36,095 bases of DNA, from the NCBI GenBank assembly GCA_905182615.1, contig CAJJCG010000081.1, positions 1-36,095 of the forward strand, read 5' to 3'. Made by a program: the position numbers and the translations under genes. The notes beneath the pieces were generated by a model that ran no database searches, had not been told where the DNA came from, and saw nothing but the letters and a program-made list of their open reading frames with translations. This document shows positions 14,954 to 23,764 of this stretch, one piece after another. The first letter of the stretch is position 1. The number at the start of each line of letters is the position of its first letter. This stretch comes from Alphaproteobacteria bacterium UBA2964. GTDB taxonomy: Bacteria > Pseudomonadota > Alphaproteobacteria > MPNO01 > UBA2964.

Positions 14954-16684
14954 ATGAACCAAAAAAATACCACGGTTTTAGGCAAGATATCGAAACGATT
15001 TCAAGGTCGTTCTCCTTTACTCCCAATAGCCTTGTTACCAATGATTGTTTTATTTGCCATTGTTGGAGTATTCGTATGGGTCAGCTTTCAGACAGGGGTC
15101 ATAGGGACCCCTGACGCCGAATATACTTTGCAGAACTTTAGAGATTTATTCGGAGATCCTTTTGTCCTTGAAGTACTTGAGAATACGTTAATTTTTGCGA
15201 CTTCAACAACATTCGTTGCACTTGTAATAGGTCTGCCCATTGCATGGATTACAGAACGAACAACGATAAGTCCTAAAGAACTCGTTTATGCAATGATGAC
15301 AACGGGACTGCTTGTGCCCCCTGTGTTTATAGGTATGGGCTGGACGTTCATTGCCCACGAACGCATTGGTTTTGTTAACAAATTTTTGATGTCGGCTTTC
15401 GACCTCAACACCGGTCCAATTAATATTGAAAACCCAATAGGGATGGGGTTAATCGAAGGACTTACACTGGCCCCCCTCGCGTTTGTATTAAGTGTGCAAG
15501 TATTCCGAACAATGAATCCGGCGCTCGAAGAAGCGGCACAAACCTCTGGAATGACCTTCAAAAGAACTCTGATTCGGATAACTTTGCCGCTCGCAAAACC
15601 GGCAATTCTTGCCGCATTAATTTATATATTTGTAATAGGCTTGGCGACTTTTGATATTCCGGCAGTGATTGGTTTATCAAGTAACGTTTATGTTTTTAGT
15701 ACTTATGTTTATTCAGAAGCTTTTCCACCTGATGGCCTGCCAGAATATGGAATACCAGCAGCTTTGGGAACTGCAATGATCTTGGTGGCCGTGGTTCTAA
15801 CAGTTTGGTACGTACAAATGCTTAAAAAAAGCGAACGGTACCAAGTAATCACTGGTAAGGGCTACAGAGCAAAGCAAATACCCCTGGGGCAATGGAAGGC
15901 AGCCGCTTGGTTATTTATTTGTACTTATTTCTTTATTGGACTTCTTTTGCCAATCCTTTTGGTCTGCTTTATGGCGTTCCTACCATATATCACACCACCC
16001 TCATTTGAGGCGTTGAAACTCTTTAGTATGATTAATTTCGAACAAATGAATTGGGAATACGTCGGGCGGGGGTTACGCAACACCGTGTTATTGATGTTAA
16101 TTGTTCCACCGGTAATCCTTTTGATGGCTTTTTGTGTGTCATGGCTAGTTGTACGATCTAAGAGTAATGCTAGGTATTTTCTAGAGTTTGGCGCTTTCCT
16201 TCCTCATACCGTGCCGAAAGTAGTGATGTCATTAGGGGCTCTCCTACTTTCTCTTTTCATCGTAAATGACTACCTATCAATTTATGGAACCTTATCGCTA
16301 CTTATTGTCGTTTATGTGATTTGTTGGATACCTTTTGGTACTCGCGCTCTTAACAGCGCAATGATCCAAATACATAAAGAGCTAGAGGAAGCCGCATACA
16401 CTTCTGGTTTAACTATGATCAGAACTGTTCGAAAAATAATGCTCCCCCTATTGCGTCCAACGATGCTATCCGTATGGATCTGGACTAGCCTCCTTGTCTA
16501 TAGGGAAATGACAATTGCCGTGTTCTTGATCAGTCAAGATAACGTGACTTTGCCAGCAATTGTCTGGGGGCGCTGGACTATGGGTTCTCCCAATGTTGCT
16601 GCTGCGATAACGGTTTTAATGATGCTCGCCTTCCTTCCACTTCTTGTAGTCGGTTGGCGGTTTGCTAGGAAAAGTCGTTTATAA
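14954..16684 (+). CDS. ABC transporter permease, fused two-domain (FbpB/ThiP-type)
   Basis: 576 residues with two tandem binding-protein-dependent transport permease domains and about 12 membrane helices. Each half has the EAA-type cytoplasmic loop that contacts the ATPase: NPALEEAAQTSGMTFKRTL in the first and IHKELEEAAYTSGLTMIRT in the second, each followed by the I-x-LPL segment. This single-chain 12-helix form is typical of FbpB- and ThiP-like importers rather than the PotB+PotC pair. The start is not certain: the TTG at 14942 is four codons upstream of the ATG at 14954, and neither has a strong Shine-Dalgarno sequence. The gene is A+T-rich with many TTA, ATA and AGA codons. Confidence 0.92.
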   Translation: MNQKNTTVLGKISKRFQGRSPLLPIALLPMIVLFAIVGVFVWVSFQTGVIGTPDAEYTLQNFRDLFGDPFVLEVLENTLIFATSTTFVALVIGLPIAWITERTTISPKELVYAMMTTGLLVPPVFIGMGWTFIAHERIGFVNKFLMSAFDLNTGPINIENPIGMGLIEGLTLAPLAFVLSVQVFRTMNPALEEAAQTSGMTFKRTLIRITLPLAKPAILAALIYIFVIGLATFDIPAVIGLSSNVYVFSTYVYSEAFPPDGLPEYGIPAALGTAMILVAVVLTVWYVQMLKKSERYQVITGKGYRAKQIPLGQWKAAAWLFICTYFFIGLLLPILLVCFMAFLPYITPPSFEALKLFSMINFEQMNWEYVGRGLRNTVLLMLIVPPVILLMAFCVSWLVVRSKSNARYFLEFGAFLPHTVPKVVMSLGALLLSLFIVNDYLSIYGTLSLLIVVYVICWIPFGTRALNSAMIQIHKELEEAAYTSGLTMIRTVRKIMLPLLRPTMLSVWIWTSLLVYREMTIAVFLISQDNVTLPAIVWGRWTMGSPNVAAAITVLMMLAFLPLLVVGWRFARKSRL

Positions 16685-16728
16685 ACGAATCTTAAGGTCA
16701 GAAAGACACTTCATTATGGAAATTAAAA

Positions 16729-17817
16729 ATGGCTGATAACATTATTGTTTCTATTAAAGGCCTAGAAAAGAATTTCAATTCAGACCGTGGCCCTGTTCGG
16801 GCCGTCCAAAAAATAGACCTCGATATTATCGAAAACGATTTTGTGGTCCTTTTAGGCCCAAGTGGTTGTGGAAAAACTACTACACTTCGGTGTGTCGCCG
16901 GCCTAGAAAGACCAGATGGTGGTAGCATCGAGATCGCAGGTACAGTGGTCGACTCAGCAAAGAAAAACGACTTTATACCGCCAGAAAAGCGGGATATTGG
17001 CATGGTTTTTCAAAGTTATGCCGTATGGCCCCATTTAAACGTCTACCAAAACGTTTCTTTGCCTTTAACGGACGGAAGTCGAAGCGTCCCTAAAGACCAA
17101 GTTTCCGATCGCGTGATGGAAAGTTTAAAATTGGTTCAACTCGACGGGCTGGATAGCCGCCCAGTAACGGATTTAAGCGGCGGCCAACAACAGCGTGTTG
17201 CTTTAGCAAGAGCAATTGTAACAAAGCCCAGGGTTCTTTTGATGGATGAACCTTTAAGCAACTTAGATGCACGGTTGCGCGAAGAAATGCGTATAGAACT
17301 CAAAAAGATCGCAACCACAGCCGGGGTGACTACTCTTTATGTAACCCATGATCAAGGCGAAGCTCTCAGTTTGGGCGATAAAATCTGTGTGATGAATGAG
17401 GGAAGAATTCTGCAAATGGGCACCCCCGAGGAAGTCTACGCAAGGCCCCCCAATCTCTTCGTTGCTGAGTTTGTCGGGGAAATGAATTTCATAAAGGGCA
17501 CTGTGTCGGGACCGGGCACGATAAAATCTTCATTAGGTGAAAGAACGTATGAATTTAAGGAAACTTATTCTGTAGGAGAAAGCGTTACATTAGCTATACG
17601 ACCACAACACCTCAGCTTGAAAGCGGTGTCAGGGAGTGTCTCGGCATCCCCGGTAGGAACAATTTCGACAAAAACTTATCTTGGCGACTCTGTGTTATTC
17701 GAGATTCAACTGCCAGAGATAAAAATTACCGTAAAAGATTCCGGTGACACAACTTTTGCTGAAGGTCAGAAAGTTAAAATTGTTTTACCCGAACAGAATT
17801 GGCATATATTTAAATAA
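16729..17817 (+). CDS. ABC transporter ATP-binding protein (FbpC/PotA-type)
   Basis: 362 residues. The nucleotide-binding domain has Walker A GPSGCGKTT (residues 43-51), a Q-loop MVFQSYAVWPH, signature LSGGQQQRVALARA (around 147), Walker B RVLLMDEPLSNLD and the switch histidine in YVTHDQGEA. The C-terminal third is a TOBE-like regulatory domain (IRPQHLSL, TKTYLGDSVLFEIQL), as in the CUT1/Fbp/Pot group. It energises the adjacent fused permease at the inner membrane and completes the importer. It follows the permease gene by 44 bp on the same strand. Confidence 0.95.
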   Translation: MADNIIVSIKGLEKNFNSDRGPVRAVQKIDLDIIENDFVVLLGPSGCGKTTTLRCVAGLERPDGGSIEIAGTVVDSAKKNDFIPPEKRDIGMVFQSYAVWPHLNVYQNVSLPLTDGSRSVPKDQVSDRVMESLKLVQLDGLDSRPVTDLSGGQQQRVALARAIVTKPRVLLMDEPLSNLDARLREEMRIELKKIATTAGVTTLYVTHDQGEALSLGDKICVMNEGRILQMGTPEEVYARPPNLFVAEFVGEMNFIKGTVSGPGTIKSSLGERTYEFKETYSVGESVTLAIRPQHLSLKAVSGSVSASPVGTISTKTYLGDSVLFEIQLPEIKITVKDSGDTTFAEGQKVKIVLPEQNWHIFK

Positions 17818-18281
17818 ATAGGCACCCTTCAAGTAAATACTTCTTTGGCCAAAAATGGTCTAAACGCCCGAAGGCCATTTAAATAAAATAGAGCCATCCT
17901 GTCGTTAAACGTCTGACGATAGAATGTAGTATTTTAATCTAGCATCCTCACAATCGTAACAATTATCACGAGCGCATCTATACCATTAATTTTCCATGAT
18001 ATGATTTCATTAAGGTTTCTAATATCGTATCCGTATTCCTGACAATGTCTCAAAAGTAAGAGTATCGTCATTCAAACTAAAAATTAGGCACTCCAATATC
18101 CGTACGGCTGTAACGCGTGGCGATTGAGTATTTGATAAGTTATTCGGAAATTCAAAATAGGGCTCCTAATCGATATCATAGAAGTCTGCGCGATCATGCC
18201 TGACCTAAGTCGGGATTTGATAGGGCGATAGAGCTTGAGATACGCTAGCCCTATACAGATTTATTTATCGGAGTACGGAGT
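17818..18281. other. A+T-rich intergenic region between the ABC operon and the SGNH operon
   Basis: 464 bp without a convincing gene on either strand. Two inverted repeats lie just after the ABC operon. The rest is A+T-rich with no repeat array or RNA gene recognised. The change to GC-rich coding sequence occurs near 18280. Confidence 0.5.
17895..17926 (+). terminator. Likely terminator of the ABC importer operon
   Basis: An 11-bp imperfect stem (CATCCTGTCGT with ACGATAGAATG; one wobble, one mismatch) and a 10-nt loop, followed by TAGTATTTT. A weaker 8-bp inverted repeat with one wobble lies just before it at 17853-17880. Confidence 0.4.
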
Positions 18282-19535
18282 ATGGTCAATCACTGGGCAG
18301 CAGCGTGGAGCGCGTCGGCGCAAGGACCTTATCCGCATGGCAGGGAAACAGCGCAGCCTGACCTTTCCGCGCTATTTCCTGAACCTGGGTTTGCTGCGCA
18401 TGATCAGTCATTTCGAATGATTGTACGACCCGACATCTGGGGGACACAGGCCCGCATCCGTCTTTCCAATGCGCATGGGTCTAAGCCGGTCACCTTCAGT
18501 AATCTACATATGGGACTGCAGATGATGAGCAGCGCACTCCTACCCGGGACCAATCAGCCTATTAAGTTCGGCGATGCCGATGACATAACGATTGTGCCAG
18601 GTACATGGGCGGTAAGCGATCCAATTAACCTAGATTTTCTCACCGACCCCGGCGATCCATTGCTTGCCGGAAAGTCACTTGCCGTCAGCTTTCATGTCAC
18701 TGGTGATAGCGGCCCCATGACCTATCATGCCAAAGCGCTGCAAACGTCCTATCTATCTAAACAAGGCTCGCTGCCCGTCAGTCAATCCGAAGACGAAACT
18801 GCATTCCCGTACTCGACCACGTCCTGGTTCTTTCTCGATGCGCTCTATATGAATATGACAACTCCGACTAAAGTGATCGTGGTATTTGGCGACTCCATTT
18901 CCGACGGGTCGGGCTCCAGCATCAACGGCTTTGACCGTTGGCCGGACGTCGTTGCGCGGCGGCTACATGCCAAATTCGGCAATTCAGCCTCAATGGTCAA
19001 TCAGGGCATCGGCGGCAACCAGATAATCGGTCCGTCGGATGATACGTCACCGGCAGACCGTCTCGGCGGCATATCGGCGCTCGCACGTCTCGAACGGGAT
19101 GTCGTCAACATGATGGGTGTTAGTACGGTAATCTGGCTCGAAGGAATAAATGACCTTGGGTTCACCGATGCCACTGCGGCAGATATTATCGGCGGTATTC
19201 GGACCGGTGTTACCAAAATGCGGCAAGTCATTCCAAACCTACGGATCATTGGCGCTACGCTAACAACAGCTTTAAACGCAAGCACTGCTGGCCATGGTAG
19301 AGAAGCGGTAGACACACACCGCCGGGCCTTTAACGCGTTTATCCGCAGCACCGATATCTTCGACGGTATTATTGATTTTGATGCCGCCACCGTTGACGAA
19401 ACGACAGGCGAACTCAGGCCAGAAATGGTGCCAAACACCTGTATCGGCGGGCCGGGGGACCGGCTGCACCCCAACCGCATTGGCTACCAGGCAATGGCGG
19501 CAGCCGTCGATATCGATATGTTAGTTGGAGAATAG
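18282..19535 (+). CDS. SGNH/GDSL-family hydrolase
   Basis: 417 residues. The C-terminal two thirds show the SGNH blocks: nucleophile GDSISDG (around residue 205), block II glycine in NQGIGGNQ, block III LEGINDLG (around 289), and the catalytic Asp/His in DRLHPNRIGYQ (around 392-395). The first 190 residues form an added beta-rich domain of the kind found in arabinofuranosidase- or rhamnogalacturonan-esterase-like secreted SGNH enzymes. No signal peptide is visible, so it appears cytoplasmic. The ATG at 18282 is preceded by GGAG. It should be an esterase or lipase. It is the first gene of a tight plus-strand operon (5 bp, then 20 bp gaps) with an LLM oxidoreductase and a glutathionyl-hydroquinone reductase. 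Confidence 0.88.
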   Translation: MVNHWAAAWSASAQGPYPHGRETAQPDLSALFPEPGFAAHDQSFRMIVRPDIWGTQARIRLSNAHGSKPVTFSNLHMGLQMMSSALLPGTNQPIKFGDADDITIVPGTWAVSDPINLDFLTDPGDPLLAGKSLAVSFHVTGDSGPMTYHAKALQTSYLSKQGSLPVSQSEDETAFPYSTTSWFFLDALYMNMTTPTKVIVVFGDSISDGSGSSINGFDRWPDVVARRLHAKFGNSASMVNQGIGGNQIIGPSDDTSPADRLGGISALARLERDVVNMMGVSTVIWLEGINDLGFTDATAADIIGGIRTGVTKMRQVIPNLRIIGATLTTALNASTAGHGREAVDTHRRAFNAFIRSTDIFDGIIDFDAATVDETTGELRPEMVPNTCIGGPGDRLHPNRIGYQAMAAAVDIDMLVGE

Positions 19536-19540
19536 ACAAG

Positions 19541-20611
19541 ATGACGAAATTTACAGGCGATATCGGACTTCAATTTACTATTCATATCGCCAATCAATAC
19601 ACCGTACCTGAAATTGTCCGGCTAGCAGGCATTGCCCATGATCAGGGATTTGATCAAGTCTGGGTGAATGATAATCTAGGATATCGCCAGATTTTCGTCG
19701 TGCTCGCCGCGATGGCAACGAAAGTCCCGATCAGACTGGGTTCAGCCATCCTCGTCCCTTATTTCAGAAATCCCGTCGATCTAGCCGATAGTATAGCAAC
19801 CATCACAGAGCTTACCGATGGCCGCGAGCTCAGTATCGGTATCGCGCGCGGTGCCCACGTCATTGCCGGCAACCAGGTGACGGCCGAGAAACCCCTGACA
19901 ACGATCAGGGAGACCGTCTCTTCCGTCAAAGCATTGCTTGCTGGGGAAACCGTGAGTTTTAGGGATTACCCGCATGTCGGATCGTATTTTCATCTAAATC
20001 CCGATTGGGAATTCCAGCTGGATTTCGAACCGCAGGCACCAGTGAGGTTCTATTCCGGCGGCAATGGCCCAAAAGGTTTGCAAATCGCCGCCCGGATTAT
20101 GGATGGCATTCTGATCGGCGGTTATTACAACCCGCTGGTTCGGACAGGCCGTCTCGCCGCTATGCTGGAGTCACCCCGAACGCTTGCTGCAGACGTTCAG
20201 CCGGACATTCCACAGTATGATACCTGCGAGCTGAACGTCTCAATTTCGCGCAATCGCGATGCTGCATTTCAGTTCGCCAAGCCCTATGTCAGCCATATGC
20301 TGATCTCTCTAAAACAGATGGGGTTTACTGATGACGAGTTCAGAACCATCTTTGTGGAACCCGGTCTGGTGACGGCGGTCGATGAGGCTTTCGAGAATGG
20401 TGCAACGGTGGCGCAGGCCGCCCAACTGATACCCGATGAAGCAGTGAAGAGTTGTTTTGTGGTCGGTGAGCCCGAAGAATGCAAAGATCAGATACTCGAT
20501 CTCATGGAACACGCAGAAAACCTGAACTTCGGACAGGTATGTCTTGCCAAGCTGGGACCGGATTATGAAGAAGCTATTATCCTGCTGCGGCAGGTCGTTC
20601 TGGCGGACTAA
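19541..20611 (+). CDS. LLM-class flavin-dependent oxidoreductase (luciferase-like)
   Basis: 356 residues with the luciferase-like TIM barrel: an N-terminal VPEIVRLAGIAHDQGFDQVWVNDN, the segment IRLGSAILVPYFRNPVDLADSIATI and GRELSIGIARGAHV, and a late GEPEECKDQILDL. These match the MER/F420- or FMN-dependent group that includes alkanesulfonate monooxygenase-like and methylenetetrahydromethanopterin-reductase-like proteins. Whether it uses FMNH2 or F420 cannot be told; F420 is less usual in this kind of bacterium. The start lies 5 bp after the SGNH gene. It could oxidise the alcohol or phenol released by the neighbouring hydrolase. Confidence 0.9.
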   Translation: MTKFTGDIGLQFTIHIANQYTVPEIVRLAGIAHDQGFDQVWVNDNLGYRQIFVVLAAMATKVPIRLGSAILVPYFRNPVDLADSIATITELTDGRELSIGIARGAHVIAGNQVTAEKPLTTIRETVSSVKALLAGETVSFRDYPHVGSYFHLNPDWEFQLDFEPQAPVRFYSGGNGPKGLQIAARIMDGILIGGYYNPLVRTGRLAAMLESPRTLAADVQPDIPQYDTCELNVSISRNRDAAFQFAKPYVSHMLISLKQMGFTDDEFRTIFVEPGLVTAVDEAFENGATVAQAAQLIPDEAVKSCFVVGEPEECKDQILDLMEHAENLNFGQVCLAKLGPDYEEAIILLRQVVLAD

Positions 20612-20631
20612 AGCTAAATAGAGGGAAAAAA

Positions 20632-21603
20632 ATGGGACATTTGCTGGACGGCGCGTGGAGCTTTGAAGACCATTTGTCGGAAACCGCCACCGGCAAGTAT
20701 ATCAAAAAGCCCTCGCAATTCCGCAATGCCATCACCGCCGATGGGTCTTCCGGACACCCCGCCGAGGCTGGGCGCTATGTCCTGTATTCGTCCATCGCCT
20801 GCCCTTGGGCGCATCGGACAGCGCTATACCGGGTAATCAAGAAGCTCGAAGACATCATTCCGCTGGTCAATACCGAGCAATCCCCCGCCGAACAGGGCTG
20901 GGCCTTTGTCGATGGTGCCCATAACGTTCCCGGCACCGACCAGACAGTCAATTTCCTGCACGCGATCTATGCGTTAGGCGAGCCTGACTGCACGACCCGT
21001 GTGACCGTGCCGCTGCTATGGGACAGCAAGACCTGTACGATCGTCAGCAATGAGTCCTCGGAGATCATCCGCATGTTTAATACTGAGTTCGCCGCTATCG
21101 CAGAACCAACACCGGATTACTATCCAGATCCCCTACGCGACCAGATCGAGGTGATGAACAAAAAAATTCTCGATGGCATCAATAATGGCGTGAATGGCAG
21201 CGGTCGCTCAAAGACCCAGGACGCTTACGAGGAGTCTATCGAATTACTGTTCACCACGCTGGATGAGATGGAAGACCACCTGTCGCAGCAGCGCTATCTG
21301 TGCGGTGACACCCAAACTGAGGCTGATTGGCGGCTATACCCCAACCTAATCCGCTTCGATCCGATCTATTATGTCGGCTATAAATGCAATCTGCGGCATC
21401 TCGAGGACTATCCCAACCTGTCGAACTATCTGCGCGATCTATACCAAACGCCGGGGATCGAGAGCGTCAGCGATATCTATTCAATGAAACGCCAGGTATT
21501 CAGCGCCAACGGCCCGATTGGTGCCAATGGTGTGGTGCCGCTTGGCCCGGTGGTCGATCTTACCCGGCCGCATGACCGCGACCGGTTTGCACATGCGGCA
21601 TAA
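20632..21603 (+). CDS. Glutathionyl-hydroquinone reductase (xi-class GST, YqjG/ECM4-like)
   Basis: 323 residues, matching the length of xi-class GSTs. The catalytic cysteine is in SSIACPWAHRTALY (Cys57, CPWAHR motif). The family blocks VTVPLLWDSKTCTIVSNESSEIIRMFN and QQRYLCGDTQTEADWRLYPNLIRFDPIY are present. These enzymes remove glutathione from glutathionyl-hydroquinones, rescuing quinones that have reacted with glutathione. The gene ends the SGNH-LLM operon, 20 bp after the LLM gene, with GAGGG before the ATG. The context suggests quinone or hydroquinone intermediates in this small pathway. Confidence 0.93.
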   Translation: MGHLLDGAWSFEDHLSETATGKYIKKPSQFRNAITADGSSGHPAEAGRYVLYSSIACPWAHRTALYRVIKKLEDIIPLVNTEQSPAEQGWAFVDGAHNVPGTDQTVNFLHAIYALGEPDCTTRVTVPLLWDSKTCTIVSNESSEIIRMFNTEFAAIAEPTPDYYPDPLRDQIEVMNKKILDGINNGVNGSGRSKTQDAYEESIELLFTTLDEMEDHLSQQRYLCGDTQTEADWRLYPNLIRFDPIYYVGYKCNLRHLEDYPNLSNYLRDLYQTPGIESVSDIYSMKRQVFSANGPIGANGVVPLGPVVDLTRPHDRDRFAHAA

Positions 21604-21617
21604 GGGCGGCGTAAGGA

Positions 21618-22490
21618 TTATTTGGAGATCAGCGTTCCGTCAGGGCGAATGTAGTTTTCCCAGACATGCTTGTCGGTATAGCCGAGCATGTCGCGGGCCT
21701 TTGCTGTTTTCAGACCACTCCAGCAGCCTTCCACACCATACATGACCTTGGTGCCCGGCAGATACTTCTCGGCCAGCTCTGTGGTCGGGGTCTGGAAGCG
21801 ACTGTTCTTGGCAGCGATGTTGAATGCCTCGTGGCCCGTGATATCGGCCTCGATTGCCAGCTTACAGGACACAGCCGCGTCACGGACATCAACATAGCTC
21901 CAGAACGTGCCGAGACGTGCGCCCGGCTCAGCCCAGCGCTCTGGCAGGCTCTCATAGGTCAGGTCAAAATTGACCCCGGCGAGGCGCAGGCTGACCACGG
22001 ATATGTCAAACATGCCCACGTATGAATCCGCGATTTGTTCACCGAATACTTTTGAAAAAGAATAAGGATCTTTAGGGTTTAGAGGATGTTCTTCATCTAA
22101 TGGTAGATATTTAGGGTTCCACATTTCCGGCGCATAAGTAAAGCCGTATGCCGCAACGCTGGAGGCATGCACGACCCGCCGCACACCCATATCAGATGCC
22201 GCCTTAAACACGTTATAGGTCGTCGCCATATTGTTACGGAACACCTCGGCATCGGCCGCCATAAACGGTGCCTGATGCGCCGCGAGATGGATCACCGTAT
22301 CGGCACCCTTACAGGCCTCATAGAGATCACCAGTCTGGCTGAGGTCTGCGACCCAGCTTTCGCAGATGCGCTCGCGTGGCGGCACGACATCAAGGTTCAG
22401 CACCTCATAGCCAGCGTCGAGTAATGTCTGCACGGTACAGCGGCCAAGATTGCCACTGCCACCGGTCACCACGATTTTTGATTTAGCCAC
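21618..22490 (-). CDS. NAD(P)-dependent epimerase/dehydratase (extended SDR)
   Basis: 290 residues. The nucleotide-binding motif is TGGSGNLG (residues 9-16), the Asp after beta-2 (NLDVV) favours NAD, and the active-site YSFSK lies around residue 142-146. It is predicted to be a soluble dehydrogenase, epimerase or dehydratase. The region around 22020-22140, covering the active-site segment, is markedly A+T-rich compared with the GC-rich flanks of the same gene, as if exchanged with a donor of different composition. It lies 47 bp after the Rieske oxygenase gene in the same direction, so it may oxidise a dihydrodiol or alcohol made by that enzyme. The gene converges on the hydroquinone reductase. 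Confidence 0.9.
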   Translation of the reverse strand: MAKSKIVVTGGSGNLGRCTVQTLLDAGYEVLNLDVVPPRERICESWVADLSQTGDLYEACKGADTVIHLAAHQAPFMAADAEVFRNNMATTYNVFKAASDMGVRRVVHASSVAAYGFTYAPEMWNPKYLPLDEEHPLNPKDPYSFSKVFGEQIADSYVGMFDISVVSLRLAGVNFDLTYESLPERWAEPGARLGTFWSYVDVRDAAVSCKLAIEADITGHEAFNIAAKNSRFQTPTTELAEKYLPGTKVMYGVEGCWSGLKTAKARDMLGYTDKHVWENYIRPDGTLISK

Positions 22491-22537
22491 GCGATGTCTC
22501 TAACCCCGCCCCTGTTCCACCCATTTACTGAGCCAGT

Positions 22538-23737
22538 TTACTCAGCCCGCACACCAACAAAGGAGTCGAGCTTAACCAGCCCTTCGGCATTCTCTTCAAG
22601 ATGCAGCGCCTTGGGATCCTTGCCCTCGGCGACATCGGCAATCGCCTCGCGCACCATCTTGCGCAGCATAATCACCCCGCGATCCGAGGTGCCGAGATGT
22701 TCCTGCCGTTCGCCAACCAGCTTCTGCGTACCCTGGGTGACGATATCCTCGGCCCGGACATTACCGCGAAACGGCATCAACGGGCGCTTGTCATAGGGTT
22801 TGCGGTCATCCTTGGGCTCTTCGCGCTTACGCATTTCCTTGAGATGCTCAAAGAACTTCTCATCCGGCCCGGTGTAGTAATCCACCGTGAACATCGAGAA
22901 GCTGTTGTCATCCTTGGGCGTCATGAACATGAAATGCTCAATATCCGAGCCCTTGTTCATCAGCTTCTGCGGATCTTCTTTGCCATGGACGAATTCAGTG
23001 TCCCCGACCTGCAGAATGCTCGGAAACCCGAGGCTCATTTCATCGACCACCAGCCCGTCTTTATCAGCAGCCGGTTTCGACATCACGATCTTCATGCCAT
23101 AGGGCGTTTCAACCGGCTCAAAATCCGGCGGATCATCGGCACTAAAGAACCGGTCACCCCAGGTCTGGTTGCCATAGGCGCTCGCACCATGCAGAATCCA
23201 CACATGCACCGGATCGGCGCTGTTCTCATAGAAATTGAACCAGTTGTAATCGAAATGCCGCACCGGCTCGATCTGCCGAATGCCGCCATGATCAATCAGC
23301 GGTGAATAATTCGGCAATGGCGGCGGGTTCTCCGCATTCGGCCCCATATAGGCAAAGATCAACCCACCCAGTTCAAGCACCGGGTAGGAAACCTGCCGTA
23401 CTTTGGCACAGAACTCCTTGCCACCGGCTTCAGATGGCTGTTCGAGGCATTTGCCATCCACGTCATATAGCCAGCCATGATAGGGGCAGCGAATGCCCGC
23501 ATTCTCGATATCGGCATATTCCAGCGACGCCCCGCGATGCGCGCAATGCTGGCCAAGCAGCCCTATACGGCCTTCGCCATCACGGAATAGCACCAGCGCC
23601 TCATCCATGATCGTGACGGCCTGCGGGATGTCATACAGCTCAGACGTCAGCCCCACCGGCATCCAGTAGCGCCGTAGCCACTGACCACCTGGCGTTTCAG
23701 GCCCGACACGGGGAATATCTGCATTGGTTATCGTCAT
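22538..23737 (-). CDS. Rieske [2Fe-2S] aromatic ring-hydroxylating oxygenase, large subunit
   Basis: 399 residues. The Rieske cluster ligands are Cys65-x-His67 and Cys84-x2-His87 (QHCAHRG and RCPYHGW). The mononuclear iron site is in YENSADPVHVWILHG, with His178-x4-His183 and the bridging Asp175. The layout is that of phenylpropionate/phthalate-type oxygenases. No small subunit, ferredoxin or reductase gene is adjacent, so electrons must come from elsewhere. It is transcribed with the SDR downstream and follows the DapA-family gene (23765) by 27 bp. The substrate is unknown. Confidence 0.93.
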   Translation of the reverse strand: MTITNADIPRVGPETPGGQWLRRYWMPVGLTSELYDIPQAVTIMDEALVLFRDGEGRIGLLGQHCAHRGASLEYADIENAGIRCPYHGWLYDVDGKCLEQPSEAGGKEFCAKVRQVSYPVLELGGLIFAYMGPNAENPPPLPNYSPLIDHGGIRQIEPVRHFDYNWFNFYENSADPVHVWILHGASAYGNQTWGDRFFSADDPPDFEPVETPYGMKIVMSKPAADKDGLVVDEMSLGFPSILQVGDTEFVHGKEDPQKLMNKGSDIEHFMFMTPKDDNSFSMFTVDYYTGPDEKFFEHLKEMRKREEPKDDRKPYDKRPLMPFRGNVRAEDIVTQGTQKLVGERQEHLGTSDRGVIMLRKMVREAIADVAEGKDPKALHLEENAEGLVKLDSFVGVRAE

Positions 23738-23764
23738 ATTACGGCCAGCCTAATCTAAAACGAC

